From Candidatus Dechloromonas phosphorivorans (lineage in GTDB: Bacteria > Pseudomonadota > Gammaproteobacteria > Burkholderiales > Rhodocyclaceae): a stretch of 64,000 nucleotides of DNA. Shown piece after piece: positions 7,530 to 15,960 of this stretch (position 1 is the stretch's first letter; each line of letters begins with the position of its first letter). A model generated the notes under the pieces. That model was not told where the DNA came from. It worked only from the letters and a program-made list of their open reading frames with translations, and made no database searches. The position numbers were made by a program, and so were the translations under genes. The DNA lies in NCBI GenBank assembly GCA_016714975.1, contig JADKBR010000003.1:186001-250000 (forward strand). The letters are read 5' to 3'.

Positions 7530-8792
7530 TTACTTGCCTTCCGGCGCTTCCTTCTTGCTTTCGTTGCCGGCAATGAACGGGCTCCACGGCTGGGCGCGGA
7601 TCGGACCCTTGGTCTTCCACACCACGTTGAACTGGCCGTCGCCCTTGATTTCGCCGATGAACACCGGCTTCCACAGGTGATGGTTGGTTTCGTCCATCTT
7701 CAGCGTGAATCCGGACGGGGCAGGGAACGTCTGCCCCGCCATCGCGGCAATGACCTTGTCGGTATCGGTTGACTTGGCCTTCTCGACCGCCTGCTTCCAC
7801 ATGTGGATGCCGACGTAGGTGGCTTCCATCGGGTCGTTGGTGACGACCGTGCCAGCGTTCGGCAGCTTGTTCTTCTTGGCCCAGTCCTTGTACATCTTCA
7901 CGAACTTCTCGTTTTCCGGATTCTTGAGGGACATGAAGTAGTTCCAGGCAGCCAGGTGGCCGACCAGCGGCTTGGTATCGACCCCACGCAGCTCCTCCTC
8001 ACCCACCGAGAAGGCGACGACCGGAACATCGGTAGCCTTCAGACCGGCATTGCCCAGTTCCTTGTAGAACGGCACGTTGGAGTCGCCATTGATGGTCGAC
8101 ACGACGGCGGTCTTCTTGCCTTCGCCAGCAAACTTCTTGATCTTGGCGATGATGGTCTGGTAATCGCTGTGGCCGAACGGGGTGTACTCTTCCATGATAT
8201 CGGCATCGGCGACACCCTTGGATTTCAGGAAGGCGCGCAGGATCTTGTTGGTGGTGCGCGGATAGACGTAGTCGGTGCCGAGCAGCACGAAGCGCTTGGC
8301 TTCGCCGCCGTCCTTGGACATCAGATATTCGACGGCCGGAATAGCCTGCTGGTTGGGCGCGGCACCGGTGTAGAAGACGTTCTTTTCCAGTTCTTCACCC
8401 TCGTACTGCACCGGGTAGAAGAGCAGGCCGTTCAGTTCCTTGAAGACCGGCAGCACCGACTTGCGGGAAACCGAAGTCCAGCAGCCGAAGACTACGGCAA
8501 CCTTGTCCTTGGACAGCAACTGGCGTGACTTTTCGGCAAACAGCGGCCAGTTCGAGGCGGGATCGACGACGACCGGTTCCAGCTTCTTGCCCAGTACGCC
8601 GCCCGACTTGTTGATCTCCTCGATGGTCATCAGCGCGGTTTCCTTGAGCGCCGTCTCGGAAATAGCCATGGTGCCGGACAACGAGTGCAGGACGCCGACC
8701 TTGATCGTGTCGGCGGCGTGAGCGGCCATGCCGATGGAGGCAAGGGCGGCGGAGAGAACGGTGGCCTTGATGAAGTTGCGACGATTGCTCAT
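7530..8792 (-). CDS. urtA: Urea ABC transporter substrate-binding protein UrtA
   Basis: A 420-residue periplasmic binding protein of the HAAT/Leu-Ile-Val family. The N terminus has a twin-arginine signal (SNRRNFIKAT, cleavage near AHA-AD at residue 27), as many UrtA proteins do. The mature protein starts TIKVGVLHSLSGTMAISETA and contains VVFGCWTSVSRKSVLPVFKE and YVYPRTTN, typical of UrtA rather than amino-acid binders. The transport partners urtBCDE are not in this window; the gene is followed by a terminator. It stands between two two-component systems, so urea or short-chain amides may be the signal. The closely related amide-binding FmdD is an alternative. Confidence 0.9.
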   Translation of the reverse strand: MSNRRNFIKATVLSAALASIGMAAHAADTIKVGVLHSLSGTMAISETALKETALMTIEEINKSGGVLGKKLEPVVVDPASNWPLFAEKSRQLLSKDKVAVVFGCWTSVSRKSVLPVFKELNGLLFYPVQYEGEELEKNVFYTGAAPNQQAIPAVEYLMSKDGGEAKRFVLLGTDYVYPRTTNKILRAFLKSKGVADADIMEEYTPFGHSDYQTIIAKIKKFAGEGKKTAVVSTINGDSNVPFYKELGNAGLKATDVPVVAFSVGEEELRGVDTKPLVGHLAAWNYFMSLKNPENEKFVKMYKDWAKKNKLPNAGTVVTNDPMEATYVGIHMWKQAVEKAKSTDTDKVIAAMAGQTFPAPSGFTLKMDETNHHLWKPVFIGEIKGDGQFNVVWKTKGPIRAQPWSPFIAGNESKKEAPEGK

Positions 8793-8879
8793 GGAAGCTC
8801 CTCGGGGGTTGGGGAATCTGGCGAGAACTGCGTTGTTGCAGCGCAGGGCCAGATTACGACCGGGGCGTTACGGGAGAAA

Positions 8880-8895
8880 TACGTTAGATTGCGTA
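8880..8895. promoter_or_regulatory. Possible regulator site upstream of urtA
   Basis: An inverted repeat TACG-N8-CGTA lies about 90 bases before the urtA start, between urtA and the LuxR-type regulator gene. Its form suits a LuxR-type dimer but the arms are short and it could be chance. Confidence 0.3.
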
Positions 8896-8914
8896 GAATC
8901 AGGTCCGGAATCGA

Positions 8915-9847
8915 TCAGTTGCCTGAACGTATCTTGCTCAGCGCCAGATTGGCCGCCGCGGTGCGCGTTTCGACGCCGAGTTTCTCGAAAACATGCTCAA
9001 GGTGCTTGTTGACCGTGCGCGGGCTGTTGCCGAGGATGTCGCCGATGTCGTTGCTGGTCTTTCCCTGGACGACCCAGTAAAGCACTTCGGCTTCACGCTG
9101 GGTGAGGCGGAAGGCGGCGATCAGCGATTCGATGGCCGAGGCATCGCTTTCCTCACGCAGAACGACCAGCCATTCATCGTCGCCCGTCTGGTCATGGAAC
9201 GACGCGAGCAGCCGGCGGCTGCCGTCAGCTTGCAACAAAACACCTGGTTCACGCGCTTCGCGGCGGGCGCGGCGGGCGTCGGCGATCCACTTGAGCAGTT
9301 CCGGTGGCGCAACCTCTTCAGGATTGGCGAAGTACTCGCTGAGCAGCTTTCTGGCAAGGGGCGTCTGCCAGACCACCTTGCCGGTAGCGGCGTGGACAGC
9401 GACCGTGGCCTGTCCGAAGGCGTCGAGCGCGGTGCGCGCCTGCTTCATCCGGCGGGCGTTCTGTACGTGGGCGGCGATGCGGGCCAGCACTTCCGCCGGG
9501 CGAATCGGTTTGGTGACGTAGTCCGCGCCACCTGCGGCAAACGCAGCCACGACGTGCTCCGTTTCAGTCAACGCGGTCATGAAGACAATGGGGATGTGCT
9601 GGGTGGCAAAGTCGGCCTTCAGCCGGCGTGCAACCTCGAATCCATCCATCCCCGGCATCAGCGCGTCGAGCAGGATGACGTCGGGCAGGCTCTGGCGGGC
9701 CCGTTGCAGGGCGGATTCGCCGTTGGTGGCGACGAGCACGGTATGGCCAGCCTCATCCAGTGCGTCATGAAGGAGAGCGAGGTTTTCCGGAATGTCGTCG
9801 ACGATCAGGACGATGTCCGAAATGCTGCGGTCAACGCGCGGCATCAC
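8915..9847 (-). CDS. LuxR-type response regulator
   Basis: A 310-residue regulator. The receiver domain (10-130) has D17/D18, the phosphoacceptor D61 in VILLDALMPGMDG, and K113. A middle region of about 100 residues is PAS-like and unassigned. A LuxR-type helix-turn-helix lies near 240-305 (LTQREAEVLYWVVQGKTSND, VNKHLEHVFEKLGVETR). It overlaps the end of the permease-kinase gene by 17 bases and is surely its partner. The next gene is urtA, its most likely target. Confidence 0.93.
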   Translation of the reverse strand: MMPRVDRSISDIVLIVDDIPENLALLHDALDEAGHTVLVATNGESALQRARQSLPDVILLDALMPGMDGFEVARRLKADFATQHIPIVFMTALTETEHVVAAFAAGGADYVTKPIRPAEVLARIAAHVQNARRMKQARTALDAFGQATVAVHAATGKVVWQTPLARKLLSEYFANPEEVAPPELLKWIADARRARREAREPGVLLQADGSRRLLASFHDQTGDDEWLVVLREESDASAIESLIAAFRLTQREAEVLYWVVQGKTSNDIGDILGNSPRTVNKHLEHVFEKLGVETRTAAANLALSKIRSGN

Positions 9848-12800
9848 GGATTTTCCTGAGCAGTTCCTTCATTGCATCGAACTGGAACTGGCGCGCCAGA
9901 TCTCGCAGCACACGGACAAATTCGCCGTGTTGGGTGCCGAGGCGCTCGATTTCGGCCAGTTTGTTGAGGATGCCCCGCAGGTAGCCGAGCTGGATGACTT
10001 CGTCGAGCGCGGCCAGGTGGTCGGCCCCGGGAGCCACCAACGGCGACGGCACGACAGGCGCGGGCGCGGCAACCGGCATATCGGCGGTCACCCACTCAAG
10101 GCCCAGTTTGCGGCCGATCCAGGCGAGCAGTTCCTGAACCTTGAGCGGCTTGACGATGAAATCCTCGGCGGCGACACCGGCATCGTTCTCCAGCCCCTTG
10201 TCGAACGCGTTCGCCGAGAGGATGGCGATGTGGGCATCGGTGAGATGCTGGCGGCGTATGCGGCGGATGGTTTCCCAGCCGTCAATACCGGGCATGCCGA
10301 GGTCCATGAAGATGAGGTGCGGCATGAAGCCTGGAATGACTTGCAGGCATTCCTCGCCGCTCGCTGCCTGCTCGACGATGAAGCCAAGCGGGTCGAGCAC
10401 GTTTTGCAGCATGTCGCGGTCCACCTTCTCGTTATCGACGACCAGGATCCGCCGCCGCACGCCAACATAGCCGACGCGGTTGAGGCGGGGCAGTTCGCGG
10501 GCGGCCTGGGCCGAATGCACCTCCGGCAGAAACAGGCGGATGCGGAACAGCGTGCCTTCGCCCGTCATGCTGGAGACCTGCATTTCGCCGCCCATCAGGT
10601 CGGTCAGCATGCGGGCGATGGTCAGGCCGACGCCACTACCGCCGGCCTGGGCGCTGCTGCCGCGGACGAAGGGTTCGAAGATGCGCTCCTGGTCCGCCGC
10701 CGGAATGCCGGGGCCGGTATCGCGGATTTCGAAAACCGCCATCTCGCGCCCGTACTCCACCCTGAATGTGACGCCGCCGCGCACGGTGAACTTGACCGCG
10801 TTGCCGAGCACGTTGATCAGGATCTGACGCAAGCGCTTCTCGTCGGCGCGAACGACGGCCGCCAACTCGCCGGCTGGCTGGTAATCGAAGGACAACCCCT
10901 TGTTGCGCGCCTGCAGGTCGAACATGCCGACGATCTGCTGCATGAATTCTGGGAAGTCGAGCGCCCGGACTTCGAGCGTCAGCTTGCCGCCTTCGATGCG
11001 GGCAATGTCCAAGGTGCCTTCGATGACCGACAGCAGGTGATCGCCGGATTTCCGGATGACGCTGACCGCCTGTTTGCGATGCGGCGGAATGCTCTCGTCG
11101 GCATCGAGAATCTGGGCGTAGCCGAGAATGCTGTTGAGCGGCGTGCGCAACTCATGGCTGATCGCGGTGATGTAGCGACTCTTGGCCTGATTGGCCTGAT
11201 CGGCGATGACTCTTGCCTTCTGCAAGGCTTCGTCGGTTCGCTGATGCGACTCGATTTCCTGCATCAGCAACTGCGTCTGCCGGTTCGACTCCTCCTGAGC
11301 CACTTGCCGGCTCTGCTGGGTCAGGACCATCCACCAGGCGCCGACGGCGGAAAGCAGCAACAGCGCTGCGAATGACTTGATGAAGCTGTCCTGCAGGGTG
11401 CCGATGAGTTCCGCCTGCTCCGGCCCAAGGGCAAGCAGTTCATGAGTGTAGAGCACGCCGAGGACCAGCGCCAGAATCGGCACGATGCCAGTCATCAGCA
11501 GCAGGTAATGACCGAGGCCAGTCTCCAGGTAGGGCAAAACCGGCGCCGGCAGCAGGCGCCGCATTGCGGCATTCCATTGCGCAGTCAGGCTGGCTTCCGG
11601 CTTGCACAAGTCGTGGCAACGGGCATCGAGCGTGCAGCACAGCGAGCAGATCGGGCCTTGATAGGCTGGACAGTGCGCCATATCCTCGTTTTCATAGTCG
11701 CGTTCGCAGATTGAGCATCTTCCGGCGTTGACCGCGCTCACCGGAGAGGGCCCATGCGGTTCAGCGTTTTGTTGGGAATGCACCAGATAGTAGCGTCCGC
11801 CGGTGGCCCATGCGATCAGCGGCGAAATCAGGAAAGCGCTGCCCAGCGCAACAAAGGAGGCAAAGGGCTGAATATCGGCCCCGAGCAAGCCAACAAAGGC
11901 GGCAATGGAGAGCAGCGAGGCGATGGCCATGGTACCGACACCGACAGGGTTGATGTCGTAGAGCTTGCTGCGCTTGAACTCGATCCCCGGCGGTGACAGT
12001 CCAAGCGGCTTGTTGAGGACCAGATCGGCGACCACCGCCGCCATCCAGGAAATGGCGATGTTTGAATAGAGGCCAAGCACCTGGCCGAGCGCCTGAAAGA
12101 CATTCAACTCCATCAGCAGCAGTGCGATCAGCGTATTGAAAACCACCCAGACGACGCGCCCGGGGTGGCTGTGCGTAAGCCGTGCGAAAAAATTCGACCA
12201 GGCCAGCGAGCCGGCGTAGGCATTGGTGACGTTGATCTTGAGTTGCGAAACGATCACGAAGAGGGCAGTGGCGGCAATCGCCAACGCGGTGTTGTCGAAG
12301 ACGTGCGAGAAACCGATCAGATACATCTGATTCGGATCGACTGCCTTTTCGAAGGGCACTGCGTTGCGTAGCGCCAGCCAGGCGAGCAGCGCCCCACCCA
12401 GCATTTTCAGAACGCCCGGCACGATCCATCCCGGCCCGCCCACGATGACGCCAAACCACCAGCGGCGGGCGTTGCCTGCGATCTTTTCCGGCATGAAGCG
12501 CAGGTAGTCGACCTGTTCCCCCATCTGCGTGACCAGTGCGATGCCGACCGTCAAGGCGGCTCCGAACAGGTGCGGGTCGAAGCCGATGCCGTTGCCTTTC
12601 CCGCCAGCGTACTGCCATAACCCGGCCAGGGCTTCGGGTTCTTCGATGAAGACAAATGCGTAGGGCAGGATCAGCATGAAGATCCACAGCGGTTGCGTCC
12701 ACGCCTGCAGTTTGCTGATCACCGTGACGCCGTGGGTGACCAGCGGGATGACAACCAGCGCGCAGACAAGGTAGCCCCAAGCCGGCGGGATCTTGAAGGC

Positions 12801-13262
12801 GAGTTCCAGCGCATAGGCCATGATGGCCGCTTCCAGCGCAAAGAAGATGAAGGTAAAGGAGGCGTAGATCAGCGAGGTGATGGTCGACCCGATGTAACCA
12901 AAGCTGGCGCCGCGCGTGAGCAGGTCCATGTCGAGGCCGTGCCGGGCGGCGGTAATGCTGATCGGCAACCCGATCAGGAAAATGATCAATCCCGTGACCA
13001 GGATCGCCCAGAAAGCATTGATGAAGCCGGCATTGACCAGCATGGTCGCCCCCACGGCTTCCAGCACCAGAAAGGAAGCCGCGCCAAAGGCCGTGTTGGC
13101 AACGCGCATTTCGGACCACTTGCGAAAACTGCGCGGCGTGAATCTGAGTGCGTAGTCCTCCAGGGTCTCATTGGCCACCCAGGTGTTGTAGTCCCGCCTG
13201 ACCTTGACGACGCGCTGCGGGGCCGTGGAGTTTGGATTTGTCATTGGACCGATGTTGGCCAA
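9831..13262 (-). CDS. NCS1-type permease fused to a hybrid histidine kinase
   Basis: A 1143-residue multidomain membrane protein. Residues 25-495 resemble an NCS1 (cytosine/purine/allantoin/hydantoin) permease with about 12 membrane segments. Residues 516-553 hold eight cysteines (C516, C519, C531, C539, C542, C543, C549, C553), probably a zinc site. Two more membrane segments lie near 586-606 and 629-648. Then come a HisKA domain with H703 in SHELRTPLN, an HATPase domain (about 805-915), a receiver domain with D987 in LIFMDLGMPG, and an 80-residue helical tail. It probably couples binding or transport of a nitrogen compound to phosphorylation of the adjacent LuxR regulator; substrate and transport activity are not shown. 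Such fusions occur in sequenced proteobacteria. Confidence 0.9.
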   Translation of the reverse strand: MANIGPMTNPNSTAPQRVVKVRRDYNTWVANETLEDYALRFTPRSFRKWSEMRVANTAFGAASFLVLEAVGATMLVNAGFINAFWAILVTGLIIFLIGLPISITAARHGLDMDLLTRGASFGYIGSTITSLIYASFTFIFFALEAAIMAYALELAFKIPPAWGYLVCALVVIPLVTHGVTVISKLQAWTQPLWIFMLILPYAFVFIEEPEALAGLWQYAGGKGNGIGFDPHLFGAALTVGIALVTQMGEQVDYLRFMPEKIAGNARRWWFGVIVGGPGWIVPGVLKMLGGALLAWLALRNAVPFEKAVDPNQMYLIGFSHVFDNTALAIAATALFVIVSQLKINVTNAYAGSLAWSNFFARLTHSHPGRVVWVVFNTLIALLLMELNVFQALGQVLGLYSNIAISWMAAVVADLVLNKPLGLSPPGIEFKRSKLYDINPVGVGTMAIASLLSIAAFVGLLGADIQPFASFVALGSAFLISPLIAWATGGRYYLVHSQQNAEPHGPSPVSAVNAGRCSICERDYENEDMAHCPAYQGPICSLCCTLDARCHDLCKPEASLTAQWNAAMRRLLPAPVLPYLETGLGHYLLLMTGIVPILALVLGVLYTHELLALGPEQAELIGTLQDSFIKSFAALLLLSAVGAWWMVLTQQSRQVAQEESNRQTQLLMQEIESHQRTDEALQKARVIADQANQAKSRYITAISHELRTPLNSILGYAQILDADESIPPHRKQAVSVIRKSGDHLLSVIEGTLDIARIEGGKLTLEVRALDFPEFMQQIVGMFDLQARNKGLSFDYQPAGELAAVVRADEKRLRQILINVLGNAVKFTVRGGVTFRVEYGREMAVFEIRDTGPGIPAADQERIFEPFVRGSSAQAGGSGVGLTIARMLTDLMGGEMQVSSMTGEGTLFRIRLFLPEVHSAQAARELPRLNRVGYVGVRRRILVVDNEKVDRDMLQNVLDPLGFIVEQAASGEECLQVIPGFMPHLIFMDLGMPGIDGWETIRRIRRQHLTDAHIAILSANAFDKGLENDAGVAAEDFIVKPLKVQELLAWIGRKLGLEWVTADMPVAAPAPVVPSPLVAPGADHLAALDEVIQLGYLRGILNKLAEIERLGTQHGEFVRVLRDLARQFQFDAMKELLRKIRDAAR

Positions 13263-13539
13263 AACCCTGCGTTAAAGCAACTTGTAAGCTGCGACGCGGC
13301 CGCCGCGGCTCCTCAGGATGCACTCAAAGGCTGCGTCTTCCTGACAGCAGGCAGCGATCACCGATCGAACAGCCGCGCTCCAGAAAGTTTCCGGGATTCA
13401 TTTCGCGGATTTCAGCAACAGGCGAATGGCGACCCCTGGCCCGACAGAGACAGACTGCGTTGCCCGATGGCAATCCAGCGACATGATACGCCGCAGCATG
13501 ATTGCCAGTCGCGGAATCGAGACTGCTTCCCGCGACCGA

Positions 13540-13935
13540 TCACGAATCCCCGGTGCTCTTTTCTATCAGCTCGATCTTGTAGCCGTCCGGGTCTTCGACG
13601 AAGGCGATGATGGTCTTGCCGTGTTTCATCGGCCCGGCTTCGCGCACCACCTTGCCGCCGCGCTGGCGGATGGCGGCGCAGGCGGCTGCGGCGTCCGGCA
13701 CGGCGAGGGCGACATGCCCGTAAGCGTTGCCGAGATCATAGGCCGCGGTATCCCAGTTGTGGGTCAGTTCGAGGACCGCAGCTTCGCTTTCCGGATCGTA
13801 ACCGACGAAAGCCAGCGTGAACCGCCCCTCAGGGTAGTCGCTGCGGCGCAGTAACTGCATGCCGAGGACTTCGGTGTAGAAGGCAAGCGAACGGTCGAGA
13901 TCTCCGACACGGATCATGGTGTGCAGGATGCGCAT
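13540..13935 (-). CDS. gloA: Lactoylglutathione lyase (glyoxalase I)
   Basis: A 131-residue enzyme that isomerises the methylglyoxal-glutathione hemithioacetal to S-lactoylglutathione. All four metal ligands are present: H5, E56, H74 and E122. The opening MRILHTMIRVGDLDRSLAFY and the ending DPDGYKIELIE are highly typical of the nickel-dependent bacterial form. It is the last gene of a minus-strand run that begins with glyQ. Confidence 0.97.
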   Translation of the reverse strand: MRILHTMIRVGDLDRSLAFYTEVLGMQLLRRSDYPEGRFTLAFVGYDPESEAAVLELTHNWDTAAYDLGNAYGHVALAVPDAAAACAAIRQRGGKVVREAGPMKHGKTIIAFVEDPDGYKIELIEKSTGDS

Positions 13936-13953
13936 GTTGTATTTCCCTGGTGT

Positions 13954-14670
13954 CTAGATTTGTGGAATCTGGCGCGCCAACTGACGAAGTTCGAGCCGGC
14001 GCTCCCGCCAGTCGGGACAGAGTTGCTCCACCACTGACCAGAAGCGAGGGCTATGGTTCATTTCCTTCAAGTGCGCCAGTTCGTGGGCGACGACATAATC
14101 GACGACCGGCAGCGACATCAGGATCAGGCGCCAGTTCAGCGAAATGCCGCCGTGCTGGCTGCAACTGCCCCAGCGCGTGCGCGCGGCCGAAAGGCGCAGC
14201 GGCGGCGCTGGAACGCCGAGTTGCAGTGCGTAATGGGCGAGCCGCTCGGCGAATGTGAGCCGGGCCTTGTCGCGCAGCGCCTTTTCGAGGACCACCCGGG
14301 CCTCGATCGCCGGCGGCACGAACAGATGCAGCTTCGGGGGGCTGAACAGCCAACGCTGGCGACTGCCCGGCGTGACAGTTACGGTCAACGCCTCGCCGAG
14401 GGCAAAAATGACCGCGCCCTCGGTAACGGCCAGCCTTTCCGGCGTGGGACGGCTCCGCCAGTCGGCCAGCTTGTCGAGTACCCACTGGCCATGCTCGAGG
14501 ATCAGCGTCTCGATGTCGCCGAGCCGCGCCTGCAGCGGTGCGCCGACACGCAGGCCTCGCTGGTCGATGGCGAGGCCGATGGTGCGTCGCCGGCTGCGCC
14601 GCAAATGGTAGTCGACGGCCTGCCCGGCGATCGCGATGCGGCGTGGCGCTTCAGGCGCTGATCTGGGCAT
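13954..14670 (-). CDS. YgjP-like zinc metallopeptidase domain protein
   Basis: About 238 residues, DUF45/YgjP family (M48-like). The zinc-binding HELAHLKEMNHSPRFW segment near the C terminus supplies HExxH and a downstream histidine; the RTRWGSCS motif before it is a family hallmark. The ATG at 14670 is preferred: it overlaps the plsC stop by 20 bases and starts MPRSAPEAPRR, whereas the longer frame to 14727 runs further into plsC. Some relatives are described as YgjP-like hydrolases; the substrate is not established. Confidence 0.88.
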   Translation of the reverse strand: MPRSAPEAPRRIAIAGQAVDYHLRRSRRRTIGLAIDQRGLRVGAPLQARLGDIETLILEHGQWVLDKLADWRSRPTPERLAVTEGAVIFALGEALTVTVTPGSRQRWLFSPPKLHLFVPPAIEARVVLEKALRDKARLTFAERLAHYALQLGVPAPPLRLSAARTRWGSCSQHGGISLNWRLILMSLPVVDYVVAHELAHLKEMNHSPRFWSVVEQLCPDWRERRLELRQLARQIPQI

Positions 14671-15400
14671 CCGGGTAGCGGTGCGGGGAAATCCGGCGCA
14701 TCTCGCCTTCGATCCAGGTTTCGACACGCCGATTGACTTCGGCTTCGGTCATCCCGGTCGCATCGAAAGCCGGGCCAATGCTGATGGTGACCACGCCGGG
14801 CTTCTTGATGAAAGCCTGGCGTGGCCACAGTTCGCCCGAATTGTGGGCGACCGGGACAACCTTGCACCCAACCTGAGTCGCCAGGTAGGCCCCGCCGGCC
14901 TTGTAGCGCCGCGTCTCGCCAGGCGCCACGCGGGTCCCTTCCGGGAAGATGATCACGTAAAAACCCTTTTGCAACCGCTCGCGCCCCTGCTCGACGACCA
15001 GATCGAGCGCCAGCTTCCCAGCCGCGCGGTCGATCGAGATCATCTTCATCGCGCCGAGCCCCCAGCCGATCAGCGGCACACGCAGCAACTCCTTCTTGAG
15101 CACGAAAACGCAATAGGCGCCCTGCGGAACATAGTCCTGGATAGTCATCGTCTCCCAAGCCGACTGGTGCTTGGAGAGAATGACGCAAGGCTCCAGCGGC
15201 ATGTTCTCGAGGCCGACCACCCGCGGCCGGATGCCGAGCAGGTTCTCGACGCCCCACTGGATGCCAAGACGCCACAGCTTGCCGAAGTGGTAGCCCCAAA
15301 GCCCGCGCAGAACGATCGCGGCAATGATGACCATGGGGGCGACCAGCAGGGTCCACAAGCCGCCCCAGACGGCAAACAGGATGGAACGGAAGGTGTTCAT
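14651..15400 (-). CDS. plsC: 1-acyl-sn-glycerol-3-phosphate acyltransferase
   Basis: A 249-residue membrane-bound acyltransferase that makes phosphatidic acid from lysophosphatidate. A membrane segment lies at residues 5-35. The catalytic motif reads SKHQSAWE, an HX4E variant of the usual HX4D, and the substrate-binding motif PEGTR follows near residue 150. The HX4E form is seen in related proteobacterial proteins, so it is not a sign of inactivation. Its start overlaps the gmhB stop by four bases. Confidence 0.93.
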   Translation of the reverse strand: MNTFRSILFAVWGGLWTLLVAPMVIIAAIVLRGLWGYHFGKLWRLGIQWGVENLLGIRPRVVGLENMPLEPCVILSKHQSAWETMTIQDYVPQGAYCVFVLKKELLRVPLIGWGLGAMKMISIDRAAGKLALDLVVEQGRERLQKGFYVIIFPEGTRVAPGETRRYKAGGAYLATQVGCKVVPVAHNSGELWPRQAFIKKPGVVTISIGPAFDATGMTEAEVNRRVETWIEGEMRRISPHRYPDAQISA

Positions 15401-15942
15401 TTCTTCTTGGGCGCGAGAATCCTGTCAACCGCCGCCGACAGATCGTCAAAGACCTCTGTCCCTTCCGGAAGCTTGCCCTCGGCCAGGGTCGTCTGGCCCT
15501 TGCCGGTGCGCACCAGCATCGGCAGGCAGCCAGCTGCGGCGGAGGCCTGAAGGTCGCGCAGCGAATCGCCGACCGACGGGGCGCCCTTGAGATCGACATT
15601 CATGGCTTCGGAAATGCGCTTGAACATCCCGGACTTGGGTTTGCGGCATTCACAGGCCGAATCGGCCGTATGCGGGCAATAGAAAATGGCATCGATGCGG
15701 CCGCCGGCGGCAAACAGCGCCTTGTGCATCTTTTCGTGGATGGCATTCAGTGCATCCATATCCATCAGGCTGCGCCCGATGCCTGACTGGTTGGTCGCGA
15801 TAACGACGCGATAGCCACTCTGGTTTAGCCGGGCAATGGCCTGCAGGCTGCCGGGAATCGGCTTCCATTCGGCCGGGGACTTGATGAACTGGGCGGAATC
15901 GAAATTGATGACGCCGTCGCGGTCAAGAATGACGAGTTTCAT
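15397..15942 (-). CDS. gmhB: D-glycero-beta-D-manno-heptose 1,7-bisphosphate 7-phosphatase
   Basis: A 181-residue HAD phosphatase of LPS heptose biosynthesis. The nucleophile motif DRDGVIN (D8, D10), the TNQSGIGR motif and the zinc-binding CPH...CECRKP segment near residues 90-105 mark it as GmhB rather than HisB. It sits between glyS and plsC and is translationally coupled to plsC. Confidence 0.95.
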   Translation of the reverse strand: MKLVILDRDGVINFDSAQFIKSPAEWKPIPGSLQAIARLNQSGYRVVIATNQSGIGRSLMDMDALNAIHEKMHKALFAAGGRIDAIFYCPHTADSACECRKPKSGMFKRISEAMNVDLKGAPSVGDSLRDLQASAAAGCLPMLVRTGKGQTTLAEGKLPEGTEVFDDLSAAVDRILAPKKK

Positions 15943-15960
15943 GGCTTGGCCTTTCCCGGG

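Noticed and set aside
9792..11375. A 527-codon plus-strand open frame
   Set aside because: It is antisense to the permease-kinase gene and its composition (repeated D, H, Q, L) is that of a shadow frame in GC-rich DNA. It has no family resemblance.
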